Below are positions 10,668 to 17,106 of a DNA stretch of 26,091 bases, one piece after another (the first letter of the stretch is position 1; each line of letters begins with the position of its first letter). The DNA is from Sphingomonas sp. UBA1000. GTDB lineage: Bacteria; Pseudomonadota; Alphaproteobacteria; Sphingomonadales; Sphingomonadaceae. The notes beneath the pieces were generated by a model. The model did no database searches and was not told the DNA's origin. It saw only the letters and a program-made list of their open reading frames with translations. Both the position numbers and the translations under genes were made by a program. Location of the stretch: assembly GCA_002291855.1 (NCBI GenBank), contig DBAW01000058.1, forward strand, positions 1 through 26,091, written 5' to 3'.

Positions 10668-10696
10668 TTGATCCGCGCGCCGCCCCCGGCTATAGC
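10668..10696 (+). promoter_or_regulatory. Promoter of tRNA-Ser
   Basis: TTGATC (10668-10673), a 17-base spacer and TATAGC (10691-10696), 18 bases before the mature tRNA 5' end. Strong by the standard of this genome. Confidence 0.6.
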
Positions 10697-10714
10697 GCCG
10701 CTTCCGCCGCATCC

Positions 10715-10807
10715 GGAGACGTGGGTGAGTGGCTGAAACCAGCGGTTTGCTAAACCGCCGTACGGGGATTACTCGTACCGAGGGTTCGAATCCCTCCGTC
10801 TCCGCCA
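10715..10807 (+). tRNA. tRNA-Ser (anticodon GCT), CCA encoded
   Basis: The acceptor stem GGAGACG (10715-10721) pairs with CGTCTCC (10797-10803), followed by the discriminator G and an encoded CCA (10805-10807). The anticodon stem GCGGT/ACCGC (10742-10746 with 10754-10758) closes the loop TTGCTAA with anticodon GCT at 10749-10751, reading AGC/AGU serine codons. A long variable arm (TACGGGGATTACTCGTA region) and a T-arm with GGTTCGAATCC confirm a class II serine tRNA. No direct repeat of its 3' end was found downstream, so there is no visible sign of an integrated island boundary. Confidence 0.96.
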
Positions 10808-10814
10808 CGCTTGC

Positions 10815-10840
10815 CCGCTGATAAGCGGCCTCTTTTCCTT
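10815..10840 (+). terminator. Terminator of tRNA-Ser
   Basis: CCGCT (10815-10819) pairs with AGCGG (10824-10828) around GATA, followed by the pyrimidine-rich run CCTCTTTTCCTT. A short intrinsic terminator directly behind the tRNA. Confidence 0.6.
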
Positions 10841-10926
10841 CCATCCCCTGCCCGTCGCGCCGTTGCGCACCGATGGACCTATCAGCTCCGCAGCGTTACA
10901 CCCTTGGGCGCAAACAGGGGGGAAGG

Positions 10927-13791
10927 ATGCGGCTCGGCTGGGATGAGATCAGGCGGCGCGCCAAGTCGTTCAGCGAAGATTGGAAGAACGCCCATTACGA
11001 AAAGGGCGAAACCCAAACCTTCTACAACGAGTTTTTCGAGATTTTCGGCATCCGCCGCAAACAGGTGGCGATCTATGAACAGCGGGTCAGGCTGCTGTCG
11101 CGCAAGCATGGCTTTATCGATCTGTTCTGGCCCGGCACGCTGCTGGTCGAACAGAAAAGCAGCAATCGCGATCTCGACCGGGCACAGGGGCAGGCGCTCG
11201 ATTATGTCGAGGGCATCCACCCGACCGAACAGCCGCGTTACGTGCTCAGCTGCGATTTTCAGCGCTGGCGGCTGCTCGATTTGGAAACCGGCAAAGAGCT
11301 GACTTTCCACCTCAAGGATCTGCACAAGCACATCACCGCGTTCGATTTCATGCTCGGGCGCAGGGTCAGCTTCGAAACCCAGGCGGGCGTGACGATCAAG
11401 GCGGCCGAACTGATGGGCAGGCTGCACGACGCGCTGGAGGACACCGGCTATGTCGGCCATGATCTGGAACGGCTGCTGGTGCGGCTGCTGTTCTGCCTGT
11501 TTGCCGACGACACCGGCATTTTCCAGCCCAAGGACATTTTCCTGCAATTGCTGGAAAACGACACCAAACCCGATGGCAGCGATGTCGGCCGCGTGCTCAA
11601 CGATCTGTTCGACGTGCTCGATACGCCGGACGGCTCCAACGGCACCGTCAACCAGCGCCAGAGCACGCTTCAGGCCGAACTCAACCAGTTCCCCTATGTC
11701 AATGGCCGCCTGTTCGCCGGCCGGCTGCGCACGCCGCATTTCACCGCCGAGATGCGCCGCCAGCTGCTGGACGTGTGCCGCCATGACTGGTCGGGCGTGT
11801 CGCCGGCGATTTTCGGATCACTGTTCCAGTCGGTGATGGATGCCAAGGAACGGCGGGCCAAGGGCGCGCATTACACCACCGAGGCCAATATCCTGAAGGT
11901 CATCGGCCCGCTGTTCCTCGACGATCTGAAGGCCGAGCTGGCGGCGATCATCGCCCGCCGCACCGGCCGCGACCGGGCGCTGACCGAGTTTCAGCACAAG
12001 CTGGCCCGGCTGACCTTTTTCGATCCGGCCTGTGGCTGCGGCAATTTTCTGGTCATCGCCTATCGCGAAATCCGGCGGCTGGAGCTGGAAGCGCTCAAGG
12101 CCCAATATGGCGACCAGCAGATCGATGCGGCGCTGCTGTCGCGCGTCACGGTCGATCAATTCTACGGCATCGAATATGAGGAATTCCCGGCCCGCATTGC
12201 CGAGGTGGCGATGTGGATGATGGACCATATCGCCAATAACGAGATCAACGATGCGTTCCGGCTCAACTACGCCCGCATCCCGCTGAAGGACAGCGCGCAT
12301 ATCCTGCACGCCGATGCGCTGGAGACGGACTGGGCCGCGCTGCTTCCCCCTGAGCGGTGCAGCTACATCATGGGCAACCCGCCGTTCGTGGGGGCGAAGT
12401 TCCAGACCCAGATGCAGCGCGAACAGGTGCGCCGGATTGCCGGGCTGGGCGGCAGCGGCGGGACCCTCGATTATGTCGCGGCGTGGTTTATCAAGGCCGG
12501 GCAGTATCTTCAGCCCAATCGCCGCATCCGCGTCGCCTTTGTGTCGACCAACTCGATCTGCCAGGGCGAACAGGTGGCCCAGCTCTGGCCGGTGCTGTTC
12601 GACCGCTGCGGGCTGGAAATCGCCTTTGCCCACCGCACCTTCAGCTGGGGCAGCGAGGCGCGCGGCAAGGCGCATGTGCATGTGGTGATTGTCGGCCTCG
12701 CCCACCGCGACAACGAACCCGTCGAAAAGCGGTTATTCTCCTATCCCGACATCAAGGGCGATCCCGTCGAAAGCCAACATACTGCGCTGACCGCCTATCT
12801 GTTCGATGCGCGCGGGGTGGCGAACAGGCACCTTGTGGTGAAGGAGGAAAGCAGGCCGATCAATGGGGCGGCGCGGCTGATTACGGGCAGCAAACCGGTC
12901 GATGGCGGCTACATGATTCTCAGAGGCGGCGAACGGGCGGAGCTGGCCGAACGAGAGCCGGAAATTCTCGATTTTGTTAGGCCGTTTCTCGGAGCGGAGG
13001 AATACATAAACAATACAAAACGCTGGATCTTGGTCCTTCAGGATGCGGCACCTGACCGGATCAGGAACTCCTTGTTCGTCCGCGAGCGGCTAGCCGGCGT
13101 GCGAGATTTTCGGAGGGGCCTGGTGGGTCCGAGAGGAAGGCCAGACGGCGCGCGCCCTACCCCCGGCAGTTCAACCTCTGCGTTGTCAGATTATCCGACA
13201 AACTTCCATGTAACCGTGATCCCGAAATCTCCTTTCCTCGTGATCCCACAAGTCAGCTCTGAGCGCCGGGATTATGCACCCATTGGATGGCTAGAGCCGC
13301 CAACGATTCCCAGCGACAAGCTAAGATTGCTGGCCGATGCAACGCTCTGGGATTTTGGTATCCTAACCAGCACAATCCATATGGCGTGGATGAAAGCCGT
13401 CACAGGCCGGATGAAGTCCGACTTCATGTATTCGGTAGGCGTGGTCTACAACACCTTCCCATGGCCCGACGCATCCCCGGCCCAGCGCGAAAAGATCGAG
13501 GCACTGGCGCAAGCCGTGCTCGATGCCCGCGCCGCGCATCCCATGTCGAGCCTTGCCGATCTCTATGATCCCGACACGATGCCCGCCAATCTGCGCAAGG
13601 CCCATGCCGCGCTCGACGCCGCGGTCGACCGCCTCTATCGCCCCGCCCCCTTTGCCAGCGACCGTGACCGGGTCGAGCATCTGTTTGGCCGCTATGAGGC
13701 GCTGGTGAACCCGCTGGAGCGGCTGGGGGCGGCCAGGAACCGCCGCGTGGCGCGCAAGACCGCAGCCGGGGACGTGACGGGCAAGGCCTGA
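10927..13791 (+). CDS. MmeI-like single-chain restriction-modification enzyme (type IIL)
   Basis: A 954-residue protein combining endonuclease, N6-adenine methyltransferase and target recognition. The N-terminal nuclease has D65-X9-E75-x-K77 (in FIDLFWPGTLLVEQKS), the spacing known from MmeI. SAM motif I DPACGCGNFL is at 366-375 and the catalytic NPPF at 484-487. A target-recognition domain follows in the last third and a helical C-terminal segment ends the protein. MmeI-family enzymes bind an asymmetric site, methylate one strand and cut about 20 bases away; this is inferred here. The start at 10927 follows GGGGGGAAGG and gives the family N-terminus; an in-frame ATG at 10873 lacks such support. 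It lies directly behind tRNA-Ser, a usual place for acquired defence genes. The specificity is unknown. Confidence 0.9.
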   Translation: MRLGWDEIRRRAKSFSEDWKNAHYEKGETQTFYNEFFEIFGIRRKQVAIYEQRVRLLSRKHGFIDLFWPGTLLVEQKSSNRDLDRAQGQALDYVEGIHPTEQPRYVLSCDFQRWRLLDLETGKELTFHLKDLHKHITAFDFMLGRRVSFETQAGVTIKAAELMGRLHDALEDTGYVGHDLERLLVRLLFCLFADDTGIFQPKDIFLQLLENDTKPDGSDVGRVLNDLFDVLDTPDGSNGTVNQRQSTLQAELNQFPYVNGRLFAGRLRTPHFTAEMRRQLLDVCRHDWSGVSPAIFGSLFQSVMDAKERRAKGAHYTTEANILKVIGPLFLDDLKAELAAIIARRTGRDRALTEFQHKLARLTFFDPACGCGNFLVIAYREIRRLELEALKAQYGDQQIDAALLSRVTVDQFYGIEYEEFPARIAEVAMWMMDHIANNEINDAFRLNYARIPLKDSAHILHADALETDWAALLPPERCSYIMGNPPFVGAKFQTQMQREQVRRIAGLGGSGGTLDYVAAWFIKAGQYLQPNRRIRVAFVSTNSICQGEQVAQLWPVLFDRCGLEIAFAHRTFSWGSEARGKAHVHVVIVGLAHRDNEPVEKRLFSYPDIKGDPVESQHTALTAYLFDARGVANRHLVVKEESRPINGAARLITGSKPVDGGYMILRGGERAELAEREPEILDFVRPFLGAEEYINNTKRWILVLQDAAPDRIRNSLFVRERLAGVRDFRRGLVGPRGRPDGARPTPGSSTSALSDYPTNFHVTVIPKSPFLVIPQVSSERRDYAPIGWLEPPTIPSDKLRLLADATLWDFGILTSTIHMAWMKAVTGRMKSDFMYSVGVVYNTFPWPDASPAQREKIEALAQAVLDARAAHPMSSLADLYDPDTMPANLRKAHAALDAAVDRLYRPAPFASDRDRVEHLFGRYEALVNPLERLGAARNRRVARKTAAGDVTGKA

Positions 13792-13798
13792 CGCCTGT

Positions 13799-13840
13799 TG
13801 CCGCCTGCCGCCTGCCGCCTGCCGCTTGCCGTTTGCCGGG
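13799..13840. repeat. Six tandem 7-bp repeats (TGCCGCC-type)
   Basis: Six consecutive heptamers: TGCCGCC three times, then TGCCGCT, TGCCGTT and TGCCGGG, beginning 8 bases after the restriction-modification stop codon. The decay towards one end suggests slippage from one side. They occupy the short convergent gap before the MetE-like gene. Confidence 0.85.
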
Positions 13841-13855
13841 CGGGCATCGCCCGGC
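13835..13855. terminator. Hairpin in the convergent gap
   Basis: GCCGGGCG (13835-13842) pairs with CGCCCGGC (13848-13855) around GGCAT. Read on the plus strand there is no T-run; on the minus strand AAACGG follows. It probably separates the restriction-modification gene from the catabolic operon. Confidence 0.5.
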
Positions 13856-13937
13856 GCGCCGGATCACGCGCCCAGCCAACGACCGGCATGTTCAGGCCCG
13901 GTCGGCCCGCGCGTGCGGCATCCGCACTGCGGCATCG

Positions 13938-15059
13938 TCAGAAGCGGCGGCGCGCAATCTCCGCGCCTTGGGCGAGGGCGGCGAGCTTGGCCCAGACGAT
14001 CTCGGGGTCGAGCGCATTGCTGCCTGCGTGCACCGAAAAGCCGCAATCGGCCCCGGCCATCACCCGATCGGCCCCGATGAGGTCGGCATAGCGGCCGATG
14101 CGCTGGGCGATCAGTTCGGGGTGCTCGATATAGGGGCTTTGCGGCTCGACCATGCCGGGGCACAGGATCTTGTCATCGGGCAGCGGATGGTCGGCGAAGA
14201 AGGCGTATTCGTGCGCGTGGCGCGGATTTGCCCCTTCCAGAAGCACGGTCTGCGGCTTGGCCTGCCAGACGATGTCGGCGATCTCGCTCAGCGCCACATC
14301 GCAGTGGTGCGGGCCGGGATAATTCCCCCAGCACAGGTGCATGCGCAACTGCTCGGCAGGGATGTTGCGGAGCGCGTGGTTGAGCGCGGCGATGTTCATG
14401 CCGATGCGCGTGCGGAACTCGGCGAGGCCGAGATGGGTGAACTGGACATGGCGGCCCATCGCCAGATCGGGGCAATCGACCTGCAGGGTGATGCCCGCCG
14501 CCGCGATGGTTTCATATTCGTGGCGCAGCCCCTCGGCCAGCGCGAACACATATTCCTCGTCGGTCGCATAATATTGGTTGGGGAAGAACAGCGCGGTCAC
14601 GCCGGGCGACGCCGCCGACATGAAGGTCGCATGGCCGTTGGCGAGGCGCTTCAGCCGCGCGGCATCGATGCGCGGGGCATCCATGTCGATGACCGCGATG
14701 GGCGCGGTGCAGGCCGGTGCCGAGCGCCTGGCGCGGCCCTTGTTGCCGAACACCTGCGCCTTGGCGCCGGGAAACTCCTCAAGATCCTGAAACGCATATT
14801 GCCCCGCCTCGCCGCCAAAGCCCGACAGGCGGTGCTTGATATAGGTGGCGTAGGACGGCTTGGACTGTTCGCCGTCATTGACGATGCTGACCCCCGCCTC
14901 GATCTGGCGCTTGATGACATAGGCCGTCGCGTCCTCGACCGCGGCGTCGAACGCCGCCTCGGACACCGGCTCGCCCCCTTCGCGCGCGAACACGAGATCG
15001 AGCAGCGCCTCGGGACGCGGCAGGCTGCCGACATGGGTGGTCGGGAAACGGGTGGTCAT
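13938..15059 (-). CDS. Stand-alone MetE-C-like (cobalamin-independent methionine synthase II family) protein
   Basis: A 373-residue TIM-barrel protein matching the catalytic C-terminal half of MetE, without the N-terminal half. The four zinc ligands expected from E. coli MetE are present: H241 and C243 (MHLCWGNY), E275 (VLLEGANPR) and C339 (GADCGF). A metal-activated thiol is therefore the likely nucleophile. HVGSLPRP near the start and DGEQSK at 62-67 are family strings. Members of this superfamily also include epoxyalkane:coenzyme M transferase, so the substrate need not be homocysteine. It is the last gene of a five-gene operon; its ATG overlaps the stop of the hydrolase gene by four bases. 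In a catabolic setting it could move a methyl group or conjugate or cleave a C-S bond; this is inference. Confidence 0.85.
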   Translation of the reverse strand: MTTRFPTTHVGSLPRPEALLDLVFAREGGEPVSEAAFDAAVEDATAYVIKRQIEAGVSIVNDGEQSKPSYATYIKHRLSGFGGEAGQYAFQDLEEFPGAKAQVFGNKGRARRSAPACTAPIAVIDMDAPRIDAARLKRLANGHATFMSAASPGVTALFFPNQYYATDEEYVFALAEGLRHEYETIAAAGITLQVDCPDLAMGRHVQFTHLGLAEFRTRIGMNIAALNHALRNIPAEQLRMHLCWGNYPGPHHCDVALSEIADIVWQAKPQTVLLEGANPRHAHEYAFFADHPLPDDKILCPGMVEPQSPYIEHPELIAQRIGRYADLIGADRVMAGADCGFSVHAGSNALDPEIVWAKLAALAQGAEIARRRF

Positions 15060-15892
15060 GGCGCGGGCTTTTCCCTGGGGGTGGCACACAGGCGCAGGAA
15101 GCTGCCGACCGCGGCATCGAACCCCTGCGGATTGTCGCAATTGGCGAGGTGGCCCGCCGCCGCGATCTCGGCATGGCGGCCATGCGCGGCAACGCGGCCA
15201 AGCGCGGCGGCACAGGCGCGCCGCCACGGCGTATCGAACTGGCCGGCCAGCGCCAGCACGGGCACGGCAAGCTGTTCGAGCGCATCGCGCGGCAGGGCCG
15301 GCGGATCGGAAGGCGTGAGCAGATCGCGCCCGTCATATTCGGCAAGCATCGCGGCGGCGCGTGCGGCGGCTTCGGGCGTGTGGGTCTGCATCAGCGGGTG
15401 CGCCGCCCAGTCGCGCCGCATCGCCGCCACATCGCCTGCGGCCACCAGCGCGCGGTACGCAGGCAGGTCGATCACCTCGTCGCGGGCAACAAGGGACGGG
15501 AGCGGCGCGCCAGAGACCACCAGCCCCGTCAGGCGCGACGCGAACCTGCGCGCCACGTCGAGCGCCACCACCGCGCCCTGCGACAGCCCGACCAGCGCAA
15601 AGCGGCCGAACCCAAGCGCATCGGCGATCGCGATGACATCATCGGCCTCGCGCGCCAGATCGCCCGGCGCGGTGGCGCGCCCGTGCCCGCGGCGATCGGG
15701 CATGACGAGCAGGAACCCCCTGCCCAGCCCGGCGATCTGCGGCTGCCACATCCGGTGATCGAGCGTCCAGCCATGGAGCAGGATGACGGGCGCACCCTCC
15801 CCCGCCATCACGAACGGAATGGTGCCGCCAGCAACCGCGACCTCGCCCCGCCGCACAGCGCCCGCATGCAAGGGGGAATGGGCGGCAAGCAT
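15056..15892 (-). CDS. Alpha/beta hydrolase
   Basis: A 278-residue alpha/beta-fold hydrolase. The oxyanion-hole HGW lies at 40-42, the nucleophile elbow GLSQG places the serine at S104, the acid is probably D220 (AGQFDTPW) and the base H248 (AAGHLANCDNP). The pattern resembles 3-oxoadipate enol-lactonases and C-C bond hydrolases of aromatic catabolism, but the exact reaction cannot be read. There is no signal peptide, so it acts in the cytoplasm. It starts 24 bases after the VOC gene and overlaps the MetE-like gene by four bases, so co-translation is likely. Together with the neighbouring VOC and quinone reductase genes this suggests breakdown of an aromatic or lactone-type compound. Confidence 0.85.
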   Translation of the reverse strand: MLAAHSPLHAGAVRRGEVAVAGGTIPFVMAGEGAPVILLHGWTLDHRMWQPQIAGLGRGFLLVMPDRRGHGRATAPGDLAREADDVIAIADALGFGRFALVGLSQGAVVALDVARRFASRLTGLVVSGAPLPSLVARDEVIDLPAYRALVAAGDVAAMRRDWAAHPLMQTHTPEAAARAAAMLAEYDGRDLLTPSDPPALPRDALEQLAVPVLALAGQFDTPWRRACAAALGRVAAHGRHAEIAAAGHLANCDNPQGFDAAVGSFLRLCATPREKPAP

Positions 15893-15916
15893 CGGCGGCA
15901 GCCCTTCCCCGCCGGT

Positions 15917-16462
15917 TCAGGCCGCTTCGGCGGCGCGGAACGGGTTGTTGTTGCGGTGATCGCCTGCCAGCCAGCGCTTCAGTTCGGCATGGGCCGCGGC
16001 GCGACGCCCGGCATCAAGCGCCGCGGCACGCTCGTCGTCATGGGTGAACTCAAGGATCATGCCGTTGGGATCGGTGACGTAGAGCGAACGGCAATAGCCA
16101 TGCTCGAGCACATAGGTCTGCGGCTCGGTGATGCCGGCGGCGGCGATGCGGCGGGCGAGTTCGGCCTGCCCGTCGGCATCGACATGCAGCGCGATGTGGA
16201 TGAACGGGCTGGCCGGCATTTCCGGGCCGAATTCGGCCTGATCTTCGGGATCGGCGAATTGGAAGAAGGCGAGCGCGCTGCCATCGGCCAGCTCGAAGAA
16301 CACATGGCAATAGGTGCGCTCCTTGCCGAACAGCTCGTCCTTCTCGCAATAAGTGGCCATCAGCGGAAAGCCGAGCACGTCTTCGTAGAATGCGCGCGTG
16401 GCCTCCAGATCCTTGGTCACATAGGCGGTGTGGTGCAGGCGGTTGGCAAGGATCCTCGTCAT
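15917..16462 (-). CDS. VOC-superfamily protein (glyoxalase/extradiol dioxygenase fold)
   Basis: A 181-residue protein of the vicinal oxygen chelate superfamily, which covers glyoxalases, extradiol ring-cleaving dioxygenases and others. Probable metal ligands are H11 (HTAYVTKDLE), H89 (FIHIAL) and E138 (GMILEFTHD), a complete 2-His-1-carboxylate set. The single-module size fits a dimeric enzyme. The 35-residue C-terminal extension (GRRAAAHAELKRWLAG, NNNPFRAAEAA) is not part of the fold. In the operon it follows wrbA by 29 bases and precedes the hydrolase by 24. A dioxygenase followed by a hydrolase would be a classical meta-cleavage pair; an isomerase or glyoxalase role is equally possible. 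Confidence 0.85.
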   Translation of the reverse strand: MTRILANRLHHTAYVTKDLEATRAFYEDVLGFPLMATYCEKDELFGKERTYCHVFFELADGSALAFFQFADPEDQAEFGPEMPASPFIHIALHVDADGQAELARRIAAAGITEPQTYVLEHGYCRSLYVTDPNGMILEFTHDDERAAALDAGRRAAAHAELKRWLAGDHRNNNPFRAAEAA

Positions 16463-16491
16463 GATGCTCTTTCCCTCAGTCCCTGAAACAT

Positions 16492-17094
16492 TCAGGCGGC
16501 CAGCCTGGCCGCGATCTGTGCGACATGCGCGCCCTGGAAGCGCGCGCCGGCCAGCTCGTTGGCGCTCGGCATCCGGCGGCCGTCATTGCCCGCCAGCGTC
16601 GAGGCACCGTAAGGCGTGCCGCCGCTGATCTCGCCCATCTCGGCATTGCCCTCGAAGCTGTAGGGCAGGCCGACAATCACCATGCCGTGATGCAGCAGGG
16701 TGGTGTGAAAGGAGGTGATGGTGGTCTCCTGCCCGCCATGCTGGCTGGCGGTAGAGACAAACACGCTGCCGACCTTACCGACCAGCTTGCGGGCGAACCA
16801 CAGGCCGCCGGTCTGATCGAGGAAGTTGCGCATCTGTGCCGCCATGTTGCCGAAACGCGTGGGGGTGCCGAAGATGATCGCATCATAATCGGCCAGTTCG
16901 TCCGGGGTGGCAACCGGCGCTGACTGGTCGAGCTTCATCCCCGCCCCTCTGGCGACCTCATCGGCCACCAGCTCCGGCACGCGCTTCACCGTGACTTCGG
17001 TGCCGGCAATGCTCGCCGCGCCTTCGGCAACGGCTGCTGCCATCGCCTCGATATGGCCATAGCTCGAATAATAGAGCACCAGCACCTTGGTCAT
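16492..17094 (-). CDS. wrbA: NAD(P)H:quinone oxidoreductase, WrbA type
   Basis: A 200-residue flavodoxin-like protein that binds FMN and reduces quinones by two electrons. The FMN phosphate loop YYSSYGHIEAM is at 8-18, GTPTRFGNM at 76-84 and STASQHGGQETT at 114-125, all WrbA hallmarks. The length is that of E. coli WrbA. It begins 12 bases after the stop of the TonB-dependent receptor, so it is the second gene of that operon. A quinone reductase beside a VOC protein and a hydrolase fits a pathway with a hydroquinone or quinone intermediate, which is inference. Confidence 0.93.
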   Translation of the reverse strand: MTKVLVLYYSSYGHIEAMAAAVAEGAASIAGTEVTVKRVPELVADEVARGAGMKLDQSAPVATPDELADYDAIIFGTPTRFGNMAAQMRNFLDQTGGLWFARKLVGKVGSVFVSTASQHGGQETTITSFHTTLLHHGMVIVGLPYSFEGNAEMGEISGGTPYGASTLAGNDGRRMPSANELAGARFQGAHVAQIAARLAA

Positions 17095-17106
17095 GTCTGC
17101 GATCCT

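Noticed and set aside
10873..10926. Upstream ATG of the restriction-modification gene
   Set aside because: It adds 18 residues that do not resemble the MmeI N-terminus and lacks a ribosome binding site, whereas GGGGGGAAGG precedes 10927.
13799..13840. CRISPR-like array
   Set aside because: The repeats are contiguous 7-bp units without spacers.
10715..13937. Genomic island with attachment sites bounded by tRNA-Ser
   Set aside because: No second copy of the tRNA 3' end and no integrase were found between the tRNA and 13937; only a single acquired-type gene is supported.
13833..15758. Open frame of 641 codons on the plus strand across the MetE-like and hydrolase genes
   Set aside because: It spans two well-supported genes on the other strand and shows only low-complexity translation.
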